Shown here piece after piece: positions 53,031 to 61,871 of a stretch of DNA of 64,000 nt. Within the stretch, counting starts at the first letter, position 1. The number at the start of each line of letters is the position of its first letter. Origin of the DNA: Altibacter sp. HG106 (GTDB lineage Bacteria > Bacteroidota > Bacteroidia > Flavobacteriales > Flavobacteriaceae); the NCBI RefSeq assembly GCF_028561755.1, contig NZ_JAQQTD010000004.1, positions 1 through 64,000 on the forward strand. Reading direction: 5' to 3'. Both the position numbers and the translations under genes were made by a program. The notes beneath the pieces were generated by a model. The model was not told where the DNA came from, did no database searches, and saw nothing but the letters and a program-made list of their open reading frames with translations.

Positions 53031-54701
53031 ATGAATCTATTTAAATCTTCTTTGCTTGCCGCAGGTGCCTTTGCGGTATTATCAAGTTGTGGAAGCTCAG
53101 TGGCTCCCATTGTAGCTACTCCTATTGAAAATATTGACACCAACCCGTTAAAAACAGCTCCCCTAAACGACGAGCAATACAAACGTTGGGGGGCGGCCGA
53201 TTTGGTGGCCGACACCATTCCAGGGATGAGCGTAGACAAAGCCTATACCGAACTTCTCAACAAGCGGAAAGGCCAAACGGTCATCGTAGGAGTAGTAGAC
53301 AGTGGTGTTGATATTGAACACGAGGACCTAAAGAATGTAATCTGGGTAAACGAAGATGAAATCGCTGGAAATGGAAAAGATGATGACAACAATGGCTATG
53401 TAGATGATATTCACGGCTGGAATTTCTTAGGTGATATCGTAGCAGAGAACATGGAATACGTTCGCTACGTCAAAAAACTAGGCCCTAAATACGAAGGGAA
53501 GTCGGAAGCCTCCATCAGTGCCGCGAACCGCGAAGAGTTTGCGTTATTCCAAAAAGCAAAGGCTGAATACGAAAAAGAGTATCAGGAGACCTTGGCTAAT
53601 AAAACCCAATATGAGCAAATCCTTCAGCAAGTGCGTCCCGCGCATGAGGCAATAAGTGAAAAGCTTGGAAAAGAAGATTATACTGCCCAGGATCTTGCAG
53701 GCATTACCAATGCCACGCCAACAGAGCAACAATACATCGCCGGGCTTACACAGATGTTGAATTATGGCGACACCGTTCCTGAAGTGCTTAAAGAGCTGGA
53801 AGGCGGAGTTGATTATTTTGCCGGTCGTTTGGATTCGCATTTTAATCTGGAAGCCGATTTCCGTGCTGTGTTGAACGACGACGCCGATGATTTTAGTTCA
53901 AAATACTACGGAAACGGGGATGTAGACGGTCCAGATGTGAAAAAAGAAGACGCTCGCCATGGAACACACGTTGCCGGAATTATCGCCGGACAACGCAACA
54001 ATGGTATTGGTATCGACGGAGTTGCCGATAACGTAAAAATTATGGTGGTTCGTGCCGTGCCAGATGGAGATGAGTACGACAAAGACATCGCTCTGGCCTT
54101 GCGATACGCAGTAGATAATGGCGCGAAAGTGATCAATACCAGCTTCGGAAAATATTATTCTCCACATCCGGAATGGGTTCGAGATGCCATTAAATACGCT
54201 GCTTCTAAAGACGTGCTTATTGTAAATGCTGCCGGAAACGAGGGCATCGATCTTGACGAAACTGAAGTATATCCAAACGATCAGTCCCTAACCGGTCCAG
54301 AATACGCAAATAACGTCCTCACCGTGGGGGCCCTCAATTACAAGTATGGAAGCGAGCTCGTAGCCAATTTTTCAAACTATGGCGACTCGAACGTGGATGT
54401 GTTTGCGCCTGGAGTTAAAATTTGGGCGACAACTCCCTTAAACACCTACGAGTATTTGCAAGGAACTTCTATGGCGGCTCCAGCCGTTTCAGGGGTTGCT
54501 GCTACCATCCGGTCGTTATATCCAAACTTGACGGCGGTACAAGTAAAGCAGATTATTATGGATAGCGGACTATCATCTAAAAGTCCGGTGGTATTGGGCG
54601 GAGATCCTAGCAACTCGCAAAACTTTAATGCTATATCCAAGTCTGGAAAAATGGTAAACATGTATAATGCCTTGATCATGGCAGATAAAATGTCTCGATA
54701 A
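53031..54701 (+). CDS. Subtilisin-like (S8) serine peptidase lipoprotein
   Basis: A 556-residue lipoprotein peptidase (lipobox LSSC near residue 21). The triad is Asp90 (VVDSGVD), His310 (RHGTHVAG) and Ser480 (GTSMAAP). The Asp-His distance of 220 residues is far larger than in subtilisin and contains a charged, mostly helical insert (about 130-300) rich in Glu, Lys and Gln. It should be attached to the periplasmic face or cell surface. Its stop overlaps the start of the M1 peptidase gene (TAATG), so the two are coupled. Confidence 0.94.
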   Translation: MNLFKSSLLAAGAFAVLSSCGSSVAPIVATPIENIDTNPLKTAPLNDEQYKRWGAADLVADTIPGMSVDKAYTELLNKRKGQTVIVGVVDSGVDIEHEDLKNVIWVNEDEIAGNGKDDDNNGYVDDIHGWNFLGDIVAENMEYVRYVKKLGPKYEGKSEASISAANREEFALFQKAKAEYEKEYQETLANKTQYEQILQQVRPAHEAISEKLGKEDYTAQDLAGITNATPTEQQYIAGLTQMLNYGDTVPEVLKELEGGVDYFAGRLDSHFNLEADFRAVLNDDADDFSSKYYGNGDVDGPDVKKEDARHGTHVAGIIAGQRNNGIGIDGVADNVKIMVVRAVPDGDEYDKDIALALRYAVDNGAKVINTSFGKYYSPHPEWVRDAIKYAASKDVLIVNAAGNEGIDLDETEVYPNDQSLTGPEYANNVLTVGALNYKYGSELVANFSNYGDSNVDVFAPGVKIWATTPLNTYEYLQGTSMAAPAVSGVAATIRSLYPNLTAVQVKQIIMDSGLSSKSPVVLGGDPSNSQNFNAISKSGKMVNMYNALIMADKMSR

Positions 54702-56539
54702 TGAAAGGTATTCTTTCTTGCATATTGTTAATCGCTTCTATAGTACTTTCCGAAGCGCAAAACAACACAACCTACTGGCAGCAGCATGCCGATTACACTA
54801 TGGAAATCGACATGAACGTGGAAACCCATCAATATAAGGGAACACAAACACTGGTGTATACCAACAACTCTCCGGATGTGCTCGATAGAGTGTTTTACCA
54901 CCTATATTTTAACGCCTTTCAACCGGGAAGCGAAATGGACGTACGTTCACGCACTATAAAAGATCCCGATGCCCGCGTTGGCGATCGCATCTCAAAATTG
55001 AGTCCAACCGAAATTGGTTACATCAAACCGACGAAGCTTACGCAAGACGGGGTGGCCCTTTCGTACGAAGTGGTGGGCACCGTGTTAGAAGTAGCGTTAG
55101 ACAAGCCTATTCAACCGGGAACAACGACCACATTCAATATGGAGTGGGACGCGCAGGTACCCATCCAGATTCGTAGAAGCGGTAGAGACAATGCCGAAGG
55201 CGTTGCGCTTTCCATGACACAATGGTATCCTAAATTAGCCGAATACGACTTTCAGGGGTGGCATGCCGATCCATATATTGGGAGAGAGTTTCATGGAGTT
55301 TGGGGTGATTTTGATGTGAAAATTTCAATTGATGCGAATTATACCATTGGCGGAACGGGTTACTTGCAAAACCCAAGTGAAGTGGGGCACGGTTATGGTC
55401 CTAAGGGCCTCAAAGCAATGAAGCCCAAAAATGGAAAATATACCTGGCATTTTAAAGCGCCTAAAGTGCATGATTTCACTTGGGCCGCTGATGATGAGTA
55501 CATACATGACACCTATGAAGGACCGAATGGCGTAACACTTCATTTTTTGTATAAGAACAATCCAGAAATCATAGAAAACTGGAAGAATCTGCAGCCAAAA
55601 ACGGCAGAGCTCATGACGTATTTCAATGAGCATATTGGTGAGTATCCTTATAAGCAATACTCTGTGATCCAGGGTGGTGATGGAGGAATGGAATACGCCA
55701 TGTGTACGTTGATTACTGGAGAACGCGAATTCAATAGCCTGGTGGGTGTTACCGCCCATGAGCTGGCGCATACCTGGTTTCAGTTTTTAATGGCGACCAA
55801 TGAAGCAAAGCATGAATGGATGGATGAGGGCTTTACCAGTTATATTTCTGCCTTGGCCATGAATGAAGTAATGGATCAACAATCCCCCAACCCATTGAGC
55901 GGATCATATCGCGGGTATCGGTTCTTGGCCACCAGTGGCGAAGAACAACCACAAACCACCCATGCCGATCGCTATGCCTCCAATCGATCGTATGGGATTG
56001 CTGCCTACGGTAAAGGAGCTGTCTTTTTGGGGCAATTAGGATATGTTATTGGAGAAGAAAATCTTCAGAAAACCTTACACGATTATTATAAAGACTGGGC
56101 TTTTAAACATCCCACTCCTAATGATTTTATCCGCGTCGCGGAAAAAGCTTCCGGTTTTGAATTGGATTGGTATTTGACCGATTTTGCACAAACCACCAAT
56201 ACCGTCGACTACGGAATTAAAGGAGTAGAAACGGCTCCTAATGGAAATACGACGGTGACCTTGGAGCGAATCGGACTCATGCCGATGCCGATTGACCTGT
56301 ATGTGATGTACGAAGATGGTTCCGAAGAAATCATGCATATCCCATTACAAATGGCACGGGCAGAGAAAAAGAACCCGTTTCCAACAATGACATGGAAGGT
56401 GCAGCCTGATTGGGCCTGGGCGTACCCAACCTATCAAGTGGAAGTGACTTCCGGAAAGAAAATCAAAGCGCTACAAATTGATGCGACACAACGTATGGCC
56501 GATATTAATTTGGAAAACAATATGTGGGAGGCTCAATAA
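54701..56539 (+). CDS. M1 family metallopeptidase
   Basis: A 612-residue zinc aminopeptidase-like enzyme with signal peptide (ending SEAQ). The N-terminal beta-saddle domain leads to the substrate motif GGMEYAM, zinc site HELAH (His353, Glu354, His357) and the third ligand Glu376 (MDEGFTSY), which fit the gluzincin pattern. It should trim peptides outside the cytoplasm. Translationally coupled to the S8 peptidase and ended by a terminator, it forms an exported proteolysis operon with it. Confidence 0.94.
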   Translation: MKGILSCILLIASIVLSEAQNNTTYWQQHADYTMEIDMNVETHQYKGTQTLVYTNNSPDVLDRVFYHLYFNAFQPGSEMDVRSRTIKDPDARVGDRISKLSPTEIGYIKPTKLTQDGVALSYEVVGTVLEVALDKPIQPGTTTTFNMEWDAQVPIQIRRSGRDNAEGVALSMTQWYPKLAEYDFQGWHADPYIGREFHGVWGDFDVKISIDANYTIGGTGYLQNPSEVGHGYGPKGLKAMKPKNGKYTWHFKAPKVHDFTWAADDEYIHDTYEGPNGVTLHFLYKNNPEIIENWKNLQPKTAELMTYFNEHIGEYPYKQYSVIQGGDGGMEYAMCTLITGEREFNSLVGVTAHELAHTWFQFLMATNEAKHEWMDEGFTSYISALAMNEVMDQQSPNPLSGSYRGYRFLATSGEEQPQTTHADRYASNRSYGIAAYGKGAVFLGQLGYVIGEENLQKTLHDYYKDWAFKHPTPNDFIRVAEKASGFELDWYLTDFAQTTNTVDYGIKGVETAPNGNTTVTLERIGLMPMPIDLYVMYEDGSEEIMHIPLQMARAEKKNPFPTMTWKVQPDWAWAYPTYQVEVTSGKKIKALQIDATQRMADINLENNMWEAQ

Positions 56540-56560
56540 ACGCTTCTTTCAAAATGTATT

Positions 56561-56594
56561 AAGACCCTACCGCCATAAAGCTGTAGGGTCTTTT
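56561..56594 (+). terminator. Terminator of the S8-M1 operon
   Basis: A perfect 10-bp stem (56561-56570 and 56583-56592) with a 12-base loop and TTTT end, 21 bp after the M1 stop and 14 bp before rnpA. Confidence 0.85.
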
Positions 56595-56608
56595 GTTATC
56601 TTTAACCT

Positions 56609-56965
56609 GTGAAGAAAACCTTTCCTAAAGCCGAACGTCTAAAAAGCAAAACTGTATTTCAACAATTGTTTGCAACAGGACAACGCGCCAAAAAGTTTCC
56701 GGTGCAGCTGGTCTATGTTCCGGTGGCGGGAGCAGAATATCATCAAGCAGCTTTTGCCGTTCCGAAGCGAAATTTTAAGTCGGCTGTAGCGCGCAACCGC
56801 ATCAAACGACAACTTAAAGAGGCCTATCGCTTACACAAAAATGAACATCTCAGCGAAAACGGTCCGAAATTTGCGCTGCTCTTTATCTATATACACAAAA
56901 AACCCATGCCGTACGACGCCTTGTCCTCCTCCATCGTCGCACTGCTTAAAACGGTATCCTTATGA
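56609..56965 (+). CDS. rnpA: Ribonuclease P protein component
   Basis: A 118-residue basic protein that assists the RNase P RNA in 5' processing of tRNAs. The family signature RNRIKRQLKEAYR near 67-79 and the N-terminal KAERLKSKTVFQQLF helix-strand are clear. The start is GTG. rpmH, its usual neighbour in other phyla, is absent. The 3' end overlaps the DUF4349 gene by 4 bp. Confidence 0.94.
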   Translation: MKKTFPKAERLKSKTVFQQLFATGQRAKKFPVQLVYVPVAGAEYHQAAFAVPKRNFKSAVARNRIKRQLKEAYRLHKNEHLSENGPKFALLFIYIHKKPMPYDALSSSIVALLKTVSL

Positions 56966-57810
56966 AAACACTGGTTATTTTATTGTTTGGATTTATTTTA
57001 GGTTGTTCTAATGGCTCTAGTAGTGACATCCCATATCCTTCGGAAGAAAAATCGATGGCGTATGATGAAACGATCCTGCTGGAGGAAGTAACTGAAATGG
57101 AAGAAGATGTGGCCCAAGTAGATGATGAAAGGACGGAACAACAAATCATTAAAGAAGGCCGCCTTTCTTTTGAAACGGACAACCCGGAAGAAACGCATCA
57201 AAAAATTCTTTCACTCACGCAACAATATCAAGGTTTTGTTGCCAGCGATAATTCTGGAAAGAATTACAATCGCTACTATCGAAATATGGTGGTTCGCGTC
57301 CCCACGAATAACTTCCAGGCCATGCTCGATGGGATTTCAGAAGGCGTAGAATATTTCGATCAAAAGGACATTTCGCGCCGAGATGTAACCGAAGAGTTCG
57401 TAGACCTTCAAGCCCGGTTAAAGGCCAAGCGAGAGCTCGAAAATCGATATTTGGAGTTGCTTCGGCAGGCAAAAAACGTGAAGGAAATGCTTGAGATCGA
57501 ACGAGAGCTATCAACTATTCGCGAAGAAATTGAAGCCAAACAGGGCCGCTTAAACTATCTGAAAGATAAGGTGGCGATGAGCACCCTTTCTATTGAATTT
57601 TACAAGCAAACGACCGAAACCGGTGTTACCGTTTCTTACGGTCAAAAAATGTTGAACTCCCTGAAGGGCGGATGGGATGGTATTTCGGTATTCTTCCTGG
57701 GAATCCTGTATTTATGGCCTTTGTTTTTCATCGCGATAATCGCTATTTTACTCATTCGCTGGTGGATTCGCCGTAGAAAGCGGTCTGTTCCCCAGGCGCC
57801 AAAAAAATAA
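56962..57810 (+). CDS. DUF4349 domain lipoprotein
   Basis: A 282-residue protein with lipobox ILGC (Cys15), an acidic stretch, and the DUF4349 domain (about 65-260): an alpha/beta part with MVVRVPTNNF, a heptad-rich coiled coil (about 145-195, ARLKAKRELENRYLELL) and a C-terminal membrane helix (about 240-270) followed by a basic tail. Function of the family is unknown; it is probably anchored at both ends. Overlaps rnpA by 4 bp and precedes the S41 peptidase by 6 bp. Confidence 0.88.
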   Translation: MKTLVILLFGFILGCSNGSSSDIPYPSEEKSMAYDETILLEEVTEMEEDVAQVDDERTEQQIIKEGRLSFETDNPEETHQKILSLTQQYQGFVASDNSGKNYNRYYRNMVVRVPTNNFQAMLDGISEGVEYFDQKDISRRDVTEEFVDLQARLKAKRELENRYLELLRQAKNVKEMLEIERELSTIREEIEAKQGRLNYLKDKVAMSTLSIEFYKQTTETGVTVSYGQKMLNSLKGGWDGISVFFLGILYLWPLFFIAIIAILLIRWWIRRRKRSVPQAPKK

Positions 57811-57816
57811 GCCCGT

Positions 57817-59451
57817 ATGAACTATTTTAAAAAGAAATTTGTGCTCCCAGTTGTGGCTGCAGCCATCCTTGTTGTTTCCACAGGTTTTGTAAAAAACGAT
57901 TTCTTCGAAATCGCCAAGCAGATCGAAATTTTTACAACGCTCTACAAAGAGCTAAATATGAATTACGTAGACGAGGTAACACCCGCTACCTTAATGGACA
58001 AGGCGATCAAAGGCATGTTGGAAGACCTAGACCCTTACACCGTCTATTGGAATGAGCAAGAAGTGGAAGATGCACGCATAAAAAATTCCGGCACCTACAC
58101 CGGGATCGGCGCCAGTGTTCGTACCGAAAAAGAAAAGATTACCATTGTGGAGCCTTTTAAGGGCTATCCTGCAGATCAGGCCGGACTCAAAGCCGGCGAT
58201 GAGATTGTAAAGATTGGCGATGTTTCCTTAACCGATTTTGAAGATGATGCGGGAGAGCTGCTGAAAGGAACACCAGGTTCGACTGTAGAACTTACTTTTA
58301 AACGCCAGGGGAAAACTCAAAAAACTACGCTCACACGGCAACAGGTGGAAGTGAATGCGGTTCCTTTCTACAAATTATTAGACAACAATATTGGGTACAT
58401 CGTATTGTCTAAATTCAATCGCAAAACCACAACAGAAACCAAAGCCGCTTTAGAGGATTTAAAAATTGATGGGGCCGAAAAAATTATTCTGGACCTCCGA
58501 GGAAATCCAGGAGGATTATTAAATGAGGCGATCAATATTGTTAACCTATTTGTTCCTAAGGGCGAAGTAATCACTACGACCAAGTCGGTCATCGAAAAGT
58601 ACAATCGCACCTACACCACGAGGAATGAACCCGTGGATACCGAAATTCCTTTGGTAGTGCTGGTTAACGGACGCAGCGCATCGGCAAGTGAAATCGTTTC
58701 CGGAGGCTTACAAGACCTTGACAGGGCTGTGATTGTGGGGGCTCGAAGCTTCGGAAAAGGGTTGGTGCAACGTCCTAAGAAGCTTACCTATGGCACCCAA
58801 TTGAAAGTCACTATTTCCCGTTACTACACGCCAAGTGGTCGTTGCATTCAGGCCTTAGACTATTGGAATCGGGATGAGAACGGCGACCCCATACGAGTGG
58901 ATGCTAAAGAATACAATTCCTTTAAAACCAAAGGGGGGCGAACGGTGTACGATGGTGGGGGCATCATGCCCGATATAGAAGTGGAAACCGCTGTTTTTAG
59001 TCCGATAACGACTGCCCTTCTAAAAGACAATGCCATTTTCGATTTTGCCACCGATTATTACTATCGGAATACACTTACCGATTGGAACGCTTTTGAGTTT
59101 TCGGAAGGGGATTTTCAGCAATTTCTTCAGTTTTTGAAGAAGAACGATTTTGAATACGAAACCGAAACCGAGAAGGAGTTTGCAGAAGCCATGCGTCGTG
59201 CGGAAGATGACGATCTAAGCGGCGACATTTCAAAAGCGTACGCAAGCCTTTCCGAAGCTATTGATGTCGCAAAAGACCAAGCGGTTATCGCCAAAAAAGC
59301 GGAAATTAAATCGCTGCTTAGTGACGAAATATTGAAGCGCTATTTTTACAGAGAAGGCTTGTACGAATATCAGGTAACCCACAATCCTGAGATCCTAGCG
59401 GCCATTGAGGTGTTGAACAGCCCTAACGAATATCAAAAGATCTTACGATAA
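57817..59451 (+). CDS. C-terminal processing peptidase (S41)
   Basis: A 544-residue tail-specific protease with a signal peptide or N-terminal anchor (residues 7-25). A PDZ domain (about 90-180, with YTGIGASVR and AGLKAGDEIVKIG) precedes the S41 core: DLRGNPGGLL near 228, catalytic Ser289 (SASASEI) and Lys314 (SFGKG). A C-terminal helical part follows. It should process or degrade periplasmic proteins. Gene order rnpA-DUF4349-S41 is tight and suggests one transcript. The hydroxylase begins 3 bp later. Confidence 0.95.
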   Translation: MNYFKKKFVLPVVAAAILVVSTGFVKNDFFEIAKQIEIFTTLYKELNMNYVDEVTPATLMDKAIKGMLEDLDPYTVYWNEQEVEDARIKNSGTYTGIGASVRTEKEKITIVEPFKGYPADQAGLKAGDEIVKIGDVSLTDFEDDAGELLKGTPGSTVELTFKRQGKTQKTTLTRQQVEVNAVPFYKLLDNNIGYIVLSKFNRKTTTETKAALEDLKIDGAEKIILDLRGNPGGLLNEAINIVNLFVPKGEVITTTKSVIEKYNRTYTTRNEPVDTEIPLVVLVNGRSASASEIVSGGLQDLDRAVIVGARSFGKGLVQRPKKLTYGTQLKVTISRYYTPSGRCIQALDYWNRDENGDPIRVDAKEYNSFKTKGGRTVYDGGGIMPDIEVETAVFSPITTALLKDNAIFDFATDYYYRNTLTDWNAFEFSEGDFQQFLQFLKKNDFEYETETEKEFAEAMRRAEDDDLSGDISKAYASLSEAIDVAKDQAVIAKKAEIKSLLSDEILKRYFYREGLYEYQVTHNPEILAAIEVLNSPNEYQKILR

Positions 59452-59454
59452 CCG

Positions 59455-60279
59455 ATGGAATCCTTCCTATCCTTTTTTGAAACCATGCCTATATGGATGA
59501 AGGCAGGATGGGTGTTCATCGTACTTGGCTTTTTTTGGGTCTTGGAAGGCTATTACCGACTCGTACTTACCCCCTACAATAAATGGAAACACGCCCGGGT
59601 AAATTTGTGGTTGTTGCTTTTTGTGATGGTGATTAACGCCCTCTTCGGAATACTAACCGCCGGTGTTTTTATTTGGCTGGAACAGGCGCAATTTGGACTT
59701 CTTCACCTAATACAAGCTCCCATTTGGTTGGAACTATTGCTATCGCTATTGGTATTAGATTTAATCTCTCAATATGGAGTGCATTACTTGCTTCATAAGG
59801 TGCCGTGGATGTGGCGGCTTCATATCGTGCATCACAGTGATAAGCACGTGGATGTTACTACAGGAACAAGACACCATCCTGTTGATTTTATCATTCGCGA
59901 AAGTTTTGCGCTTATCGCTGTGGTGCTTATGGGCATGCCAATAGCCTTCTATTTGTTCTATAGGATTTTAAGCGTTTTATTTACCTACCTTACCCATGCT
60001 AATATTTCCCTTCCAGAGCGATTAGATCGAGCCGTGAGTTGGGTTTTCGTAACGCCTAATATGCATAAATTTCATCATCATTTTGAAATGCCATGGACGG
60101 ACACCAATTTTGGAAATATGTTCTCGATCTGGGACCGGCTGTTCGGCACCTTCCTATATGAAAAGGTATCAGAGATACAGTACGGGGTGGACGTGGCCGA
60201 CCATTTAGACAACGATCTTCCCACGCAACTGGGGATTCCCTTCAATCGAACCGTTGGTAAGCGCAAGTTGAAAAAATAA
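59455..60279 (+). CDS. Sterol desaturase / fatty acid hydroxylase family protein
   Basis: A 274-residue membrane enzyme with four or so helices and the diiron histidine clusters of the family: HYLLH near 110, HIVHHSDKH near 122-131 and HKFHHH near 204-209, plus the ending FGNMFSIWDRLFGTF. It probably hydroxylates a lipid such as a fatty acyl chain or carotenoid; the substrate is unclear. It is the last gene of the rnpA run. Confidence 0.9.
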   Translation: MESFLSFFETMPIWMKAGWVFIVLGFFWVLEGYYRLVLTPYNKWKHARVNLWLLLFVMVINALFGILTAGVFIWLEQAQFGLLHLIQAPIWLELLLSLLVLDLISQYGVHYLLHKVPWMWRLHIVHHSDKHVDVTTGTRHHPVDFIIRESFALIAVVLMGMPIAFYLFYRILSVLFTYLTHANISLPERLDRAVSWVFVTPNMHKFHHHFEMPWTDTNFGNMFSIWDRLFGTFLYEKVSEIQYGVDVADHLDNDLPTQLGIPFNRTVGKRKLKK

Positions 60280-60378
60280 GCTGTTAGCTTCTTGTTAAAT
60301 GCTCTTAGGACTGCGTTAAAATAGGAGGGCGCTGTCAATAAAATTTGTTTCTTTAAAACATACTTAGCCTCCCCATGT

Positions 60379-61437
60379 ATGAAGACATATTCAGTTCTGG
60401 ATAAGGTTCCTTTTTTGAAAAAGAGCTTTTCCCTTAAAATTTTTACGATCACTTTTATTGGAATACACGTGCCGCTACTAGCGGTTATCGTGTATTTATT
60501 TTATACTCAAATGCCCGATGAGACCGCTACCAAACTAACCTTGATTGCACTTGCATTTACGTTGGCCGCTACCGGAACGACGCTTTGGTTAATTCACAAT
60601 CTTCTCATCCCCATTCAGCGCGTACGTGAAACACTCAATAATTATATTGATAAAGGAATTATAGATAAACTTCCCGATCGATACGAAGACGAAGTCGGTA
60701 TGCTAATGAAAGACACGCAGTTTTCCCTGATACAGCTAGACTCCTTGTTTTCGGAACGGGAACGTATCATTACCTTGTTCTCACATGATCTTCGGAACCC
60801 GCTGCATTCCATCAACGGAATTACAGAACTTATGCGGCTTGACGAAACCAACACCGAAAAAGAGGAGCATCTTGATCTTATTGAGAACGTGGTTACTCAG
60901 CAAATAGATTTTCTGAATCATACTCTGGTCGATCTCAAAACCAAACAGGCAATGGGCGTCGGTTTCGTTCAAACGGAAACCGTTTCTCTCAAAAAAGAGG
61001 TCTTGAAAATTCTTCTGGAAAAATCCCCAAAAGTGGAGTCTAAGAACATTCTGGTGAATACCGATGCTGTCGCAAATATCACCGTTCCATTACCTACACT
61101 GGTCTTTCGTACTGTAATGGGCAACCTTCTGAACAACGCCTTTAAATTTACCCCCGAAGACGGTAAGGTTTACATTTCCGCAGCAAAAGAAGACTCCATT
61201 CTTTACATTAGCGTGCGGGACACTGGGATTGGCTTTCTTCCCAACCAAGCGGAAGAAATTTTTAAATTCAATTCTCCCATGAGTCGCAAAGGCACGAAAG
61301 GAGAACCCTCACAGGGTGTGGGAATGCACCTGTGTAAATCATTGTTAGCAAGGCAAGGAGGAACACTTTCGGCGACGAGCGAAGGCCCTAATAAAGGGGC
61401 TACATTTCACTTCACCATCCCCCTCCATGAATCGTAG
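60379..61437 (+). CDS. Sensor histidine kinase without adjacent response regulator
   Basis: A 352-residue kinase with two membrane helices (about 19-43 and 52-74) and no large periplasmic domain, a short HAMP-like linker, the dimerisation helix with phosphorylatable His136 (FSHDLRNPL), and an ATPase domain with N-box NLLNNAFKF near 250, G1 DTGIGF near 281 and a G2-like SQGVGMHL. It is complete and probably active. Lack of a sensing domain suggests a membrane-linked or partner-mediated signal. No response regulator gene is in the window. Confidence 0.92.
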   Translation: MKTYSVLDKVPFLKKSFSLKIFTITFIGIHVPLLAVIVYLFYTQMPDETATKLTLIALAFTLAATGTTLWLIHNLLIPIQRVRETLNNYIDKGIIDKLPDRYEDEVGMLMKDTQFSLIQLDSLFSERERIITLFSHDLRNPLHSINGITELMRLDETNTEKEEHLDLIENVVTQQIDFLNHTLVDLKTKQAMGVGFVQTETVSLKKEVLKILLEKSPKVESKNILVNTDAVANITVPLPTLVFRTVMGNLLNNAFKFTPEDGKVYISAAKEDSILYISVRDTGIGFLPNQAEEIFKFNSPMSRKGTKGEPSQGVGMHLCKSLLARQGGTLSATSEGPNKGATFHFTIPLHES

Positions 61438-61463
61438 CACGGCGGGTGTTAACAAAACTTTAA

Positions 61464-61492
61464 TTGACTTGCGTTCTATTTTTTCGTATACT
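61464..61492 (+). promoter_or_regulatory. Sigma70-like promoter pattern
   Basis: TTGACT (61464-61469), 17-bp spacer, TATACT (61487-61492), upstream of the 123-residue gene. This is the enteric consensus spacing, unusual in Bacteroidetes where the -7 box is TAnnTTTG. The ATG follows 7 bp later. May be coincidence. Confidence 0.35.
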
Positions 61493-61499
61493 ATCGGTT

Positions 61500-61871
61500 A
61501 TGGTAAAAGCAGATAAAAAAGAAAACGACGAAATCCTTCTAGAATCTATTCAGTATCTCGAGAAAAAAGGCTTCGAGAATATCAAAGCGGATTTAGAAGG
61601 GTATGAAACTCCTAAATCGTACAATAAGAAGGGAAGTGACGTGAGCATTACTCCCGATATTGTTGCCGAACGCGCAGGCATTAAACACTATTTTGAAGTG
61701 AGCCTGAAGAGCGAAAAACCTAGCCTTTTGAAATCGAAATGGCGTTTTTTAGACGTACTAACACGTATGAAGAATCACCGCTTCAAAATTATTACGCGTC
61801 GCGGGCACTATAAATTTACCAATGAAATGTTGGCAGATTTAAATCTCGAAAAGAACCTTATTAAATTATAA
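61500..61871 (+). CDS. Small hypothetical protein with a nuclease-like core
   Basis: A 123-residue soluble protein from the Met at 61500 (the longer frame begins within the promoter pattern). The N-terminus is helical and charged. The middle (ITPDIVAERAG, then HYFEVSLKSEKP) recalls the PD...ExxxK core of restriction-endonuclease-like folds, and the C-terminus (KIITRRGHYKFT) would supply further strands. The active site spacing is not canonical, so the similarity is tentative. No partner gene identifies a role. Converges with amt, 6-bp overlap. Confidence 0.7.
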   Translation: MVKADKKENDEILLESIQYLEKKGFENIKADLEGYETPKSYNKKGSDVSITPDIVAERAGIKHYFEVSLKSEKPSLLKSKWRFLDVLTRMKNHRFKIITRRGHYKFTNEMLADLNLEKNLIKL

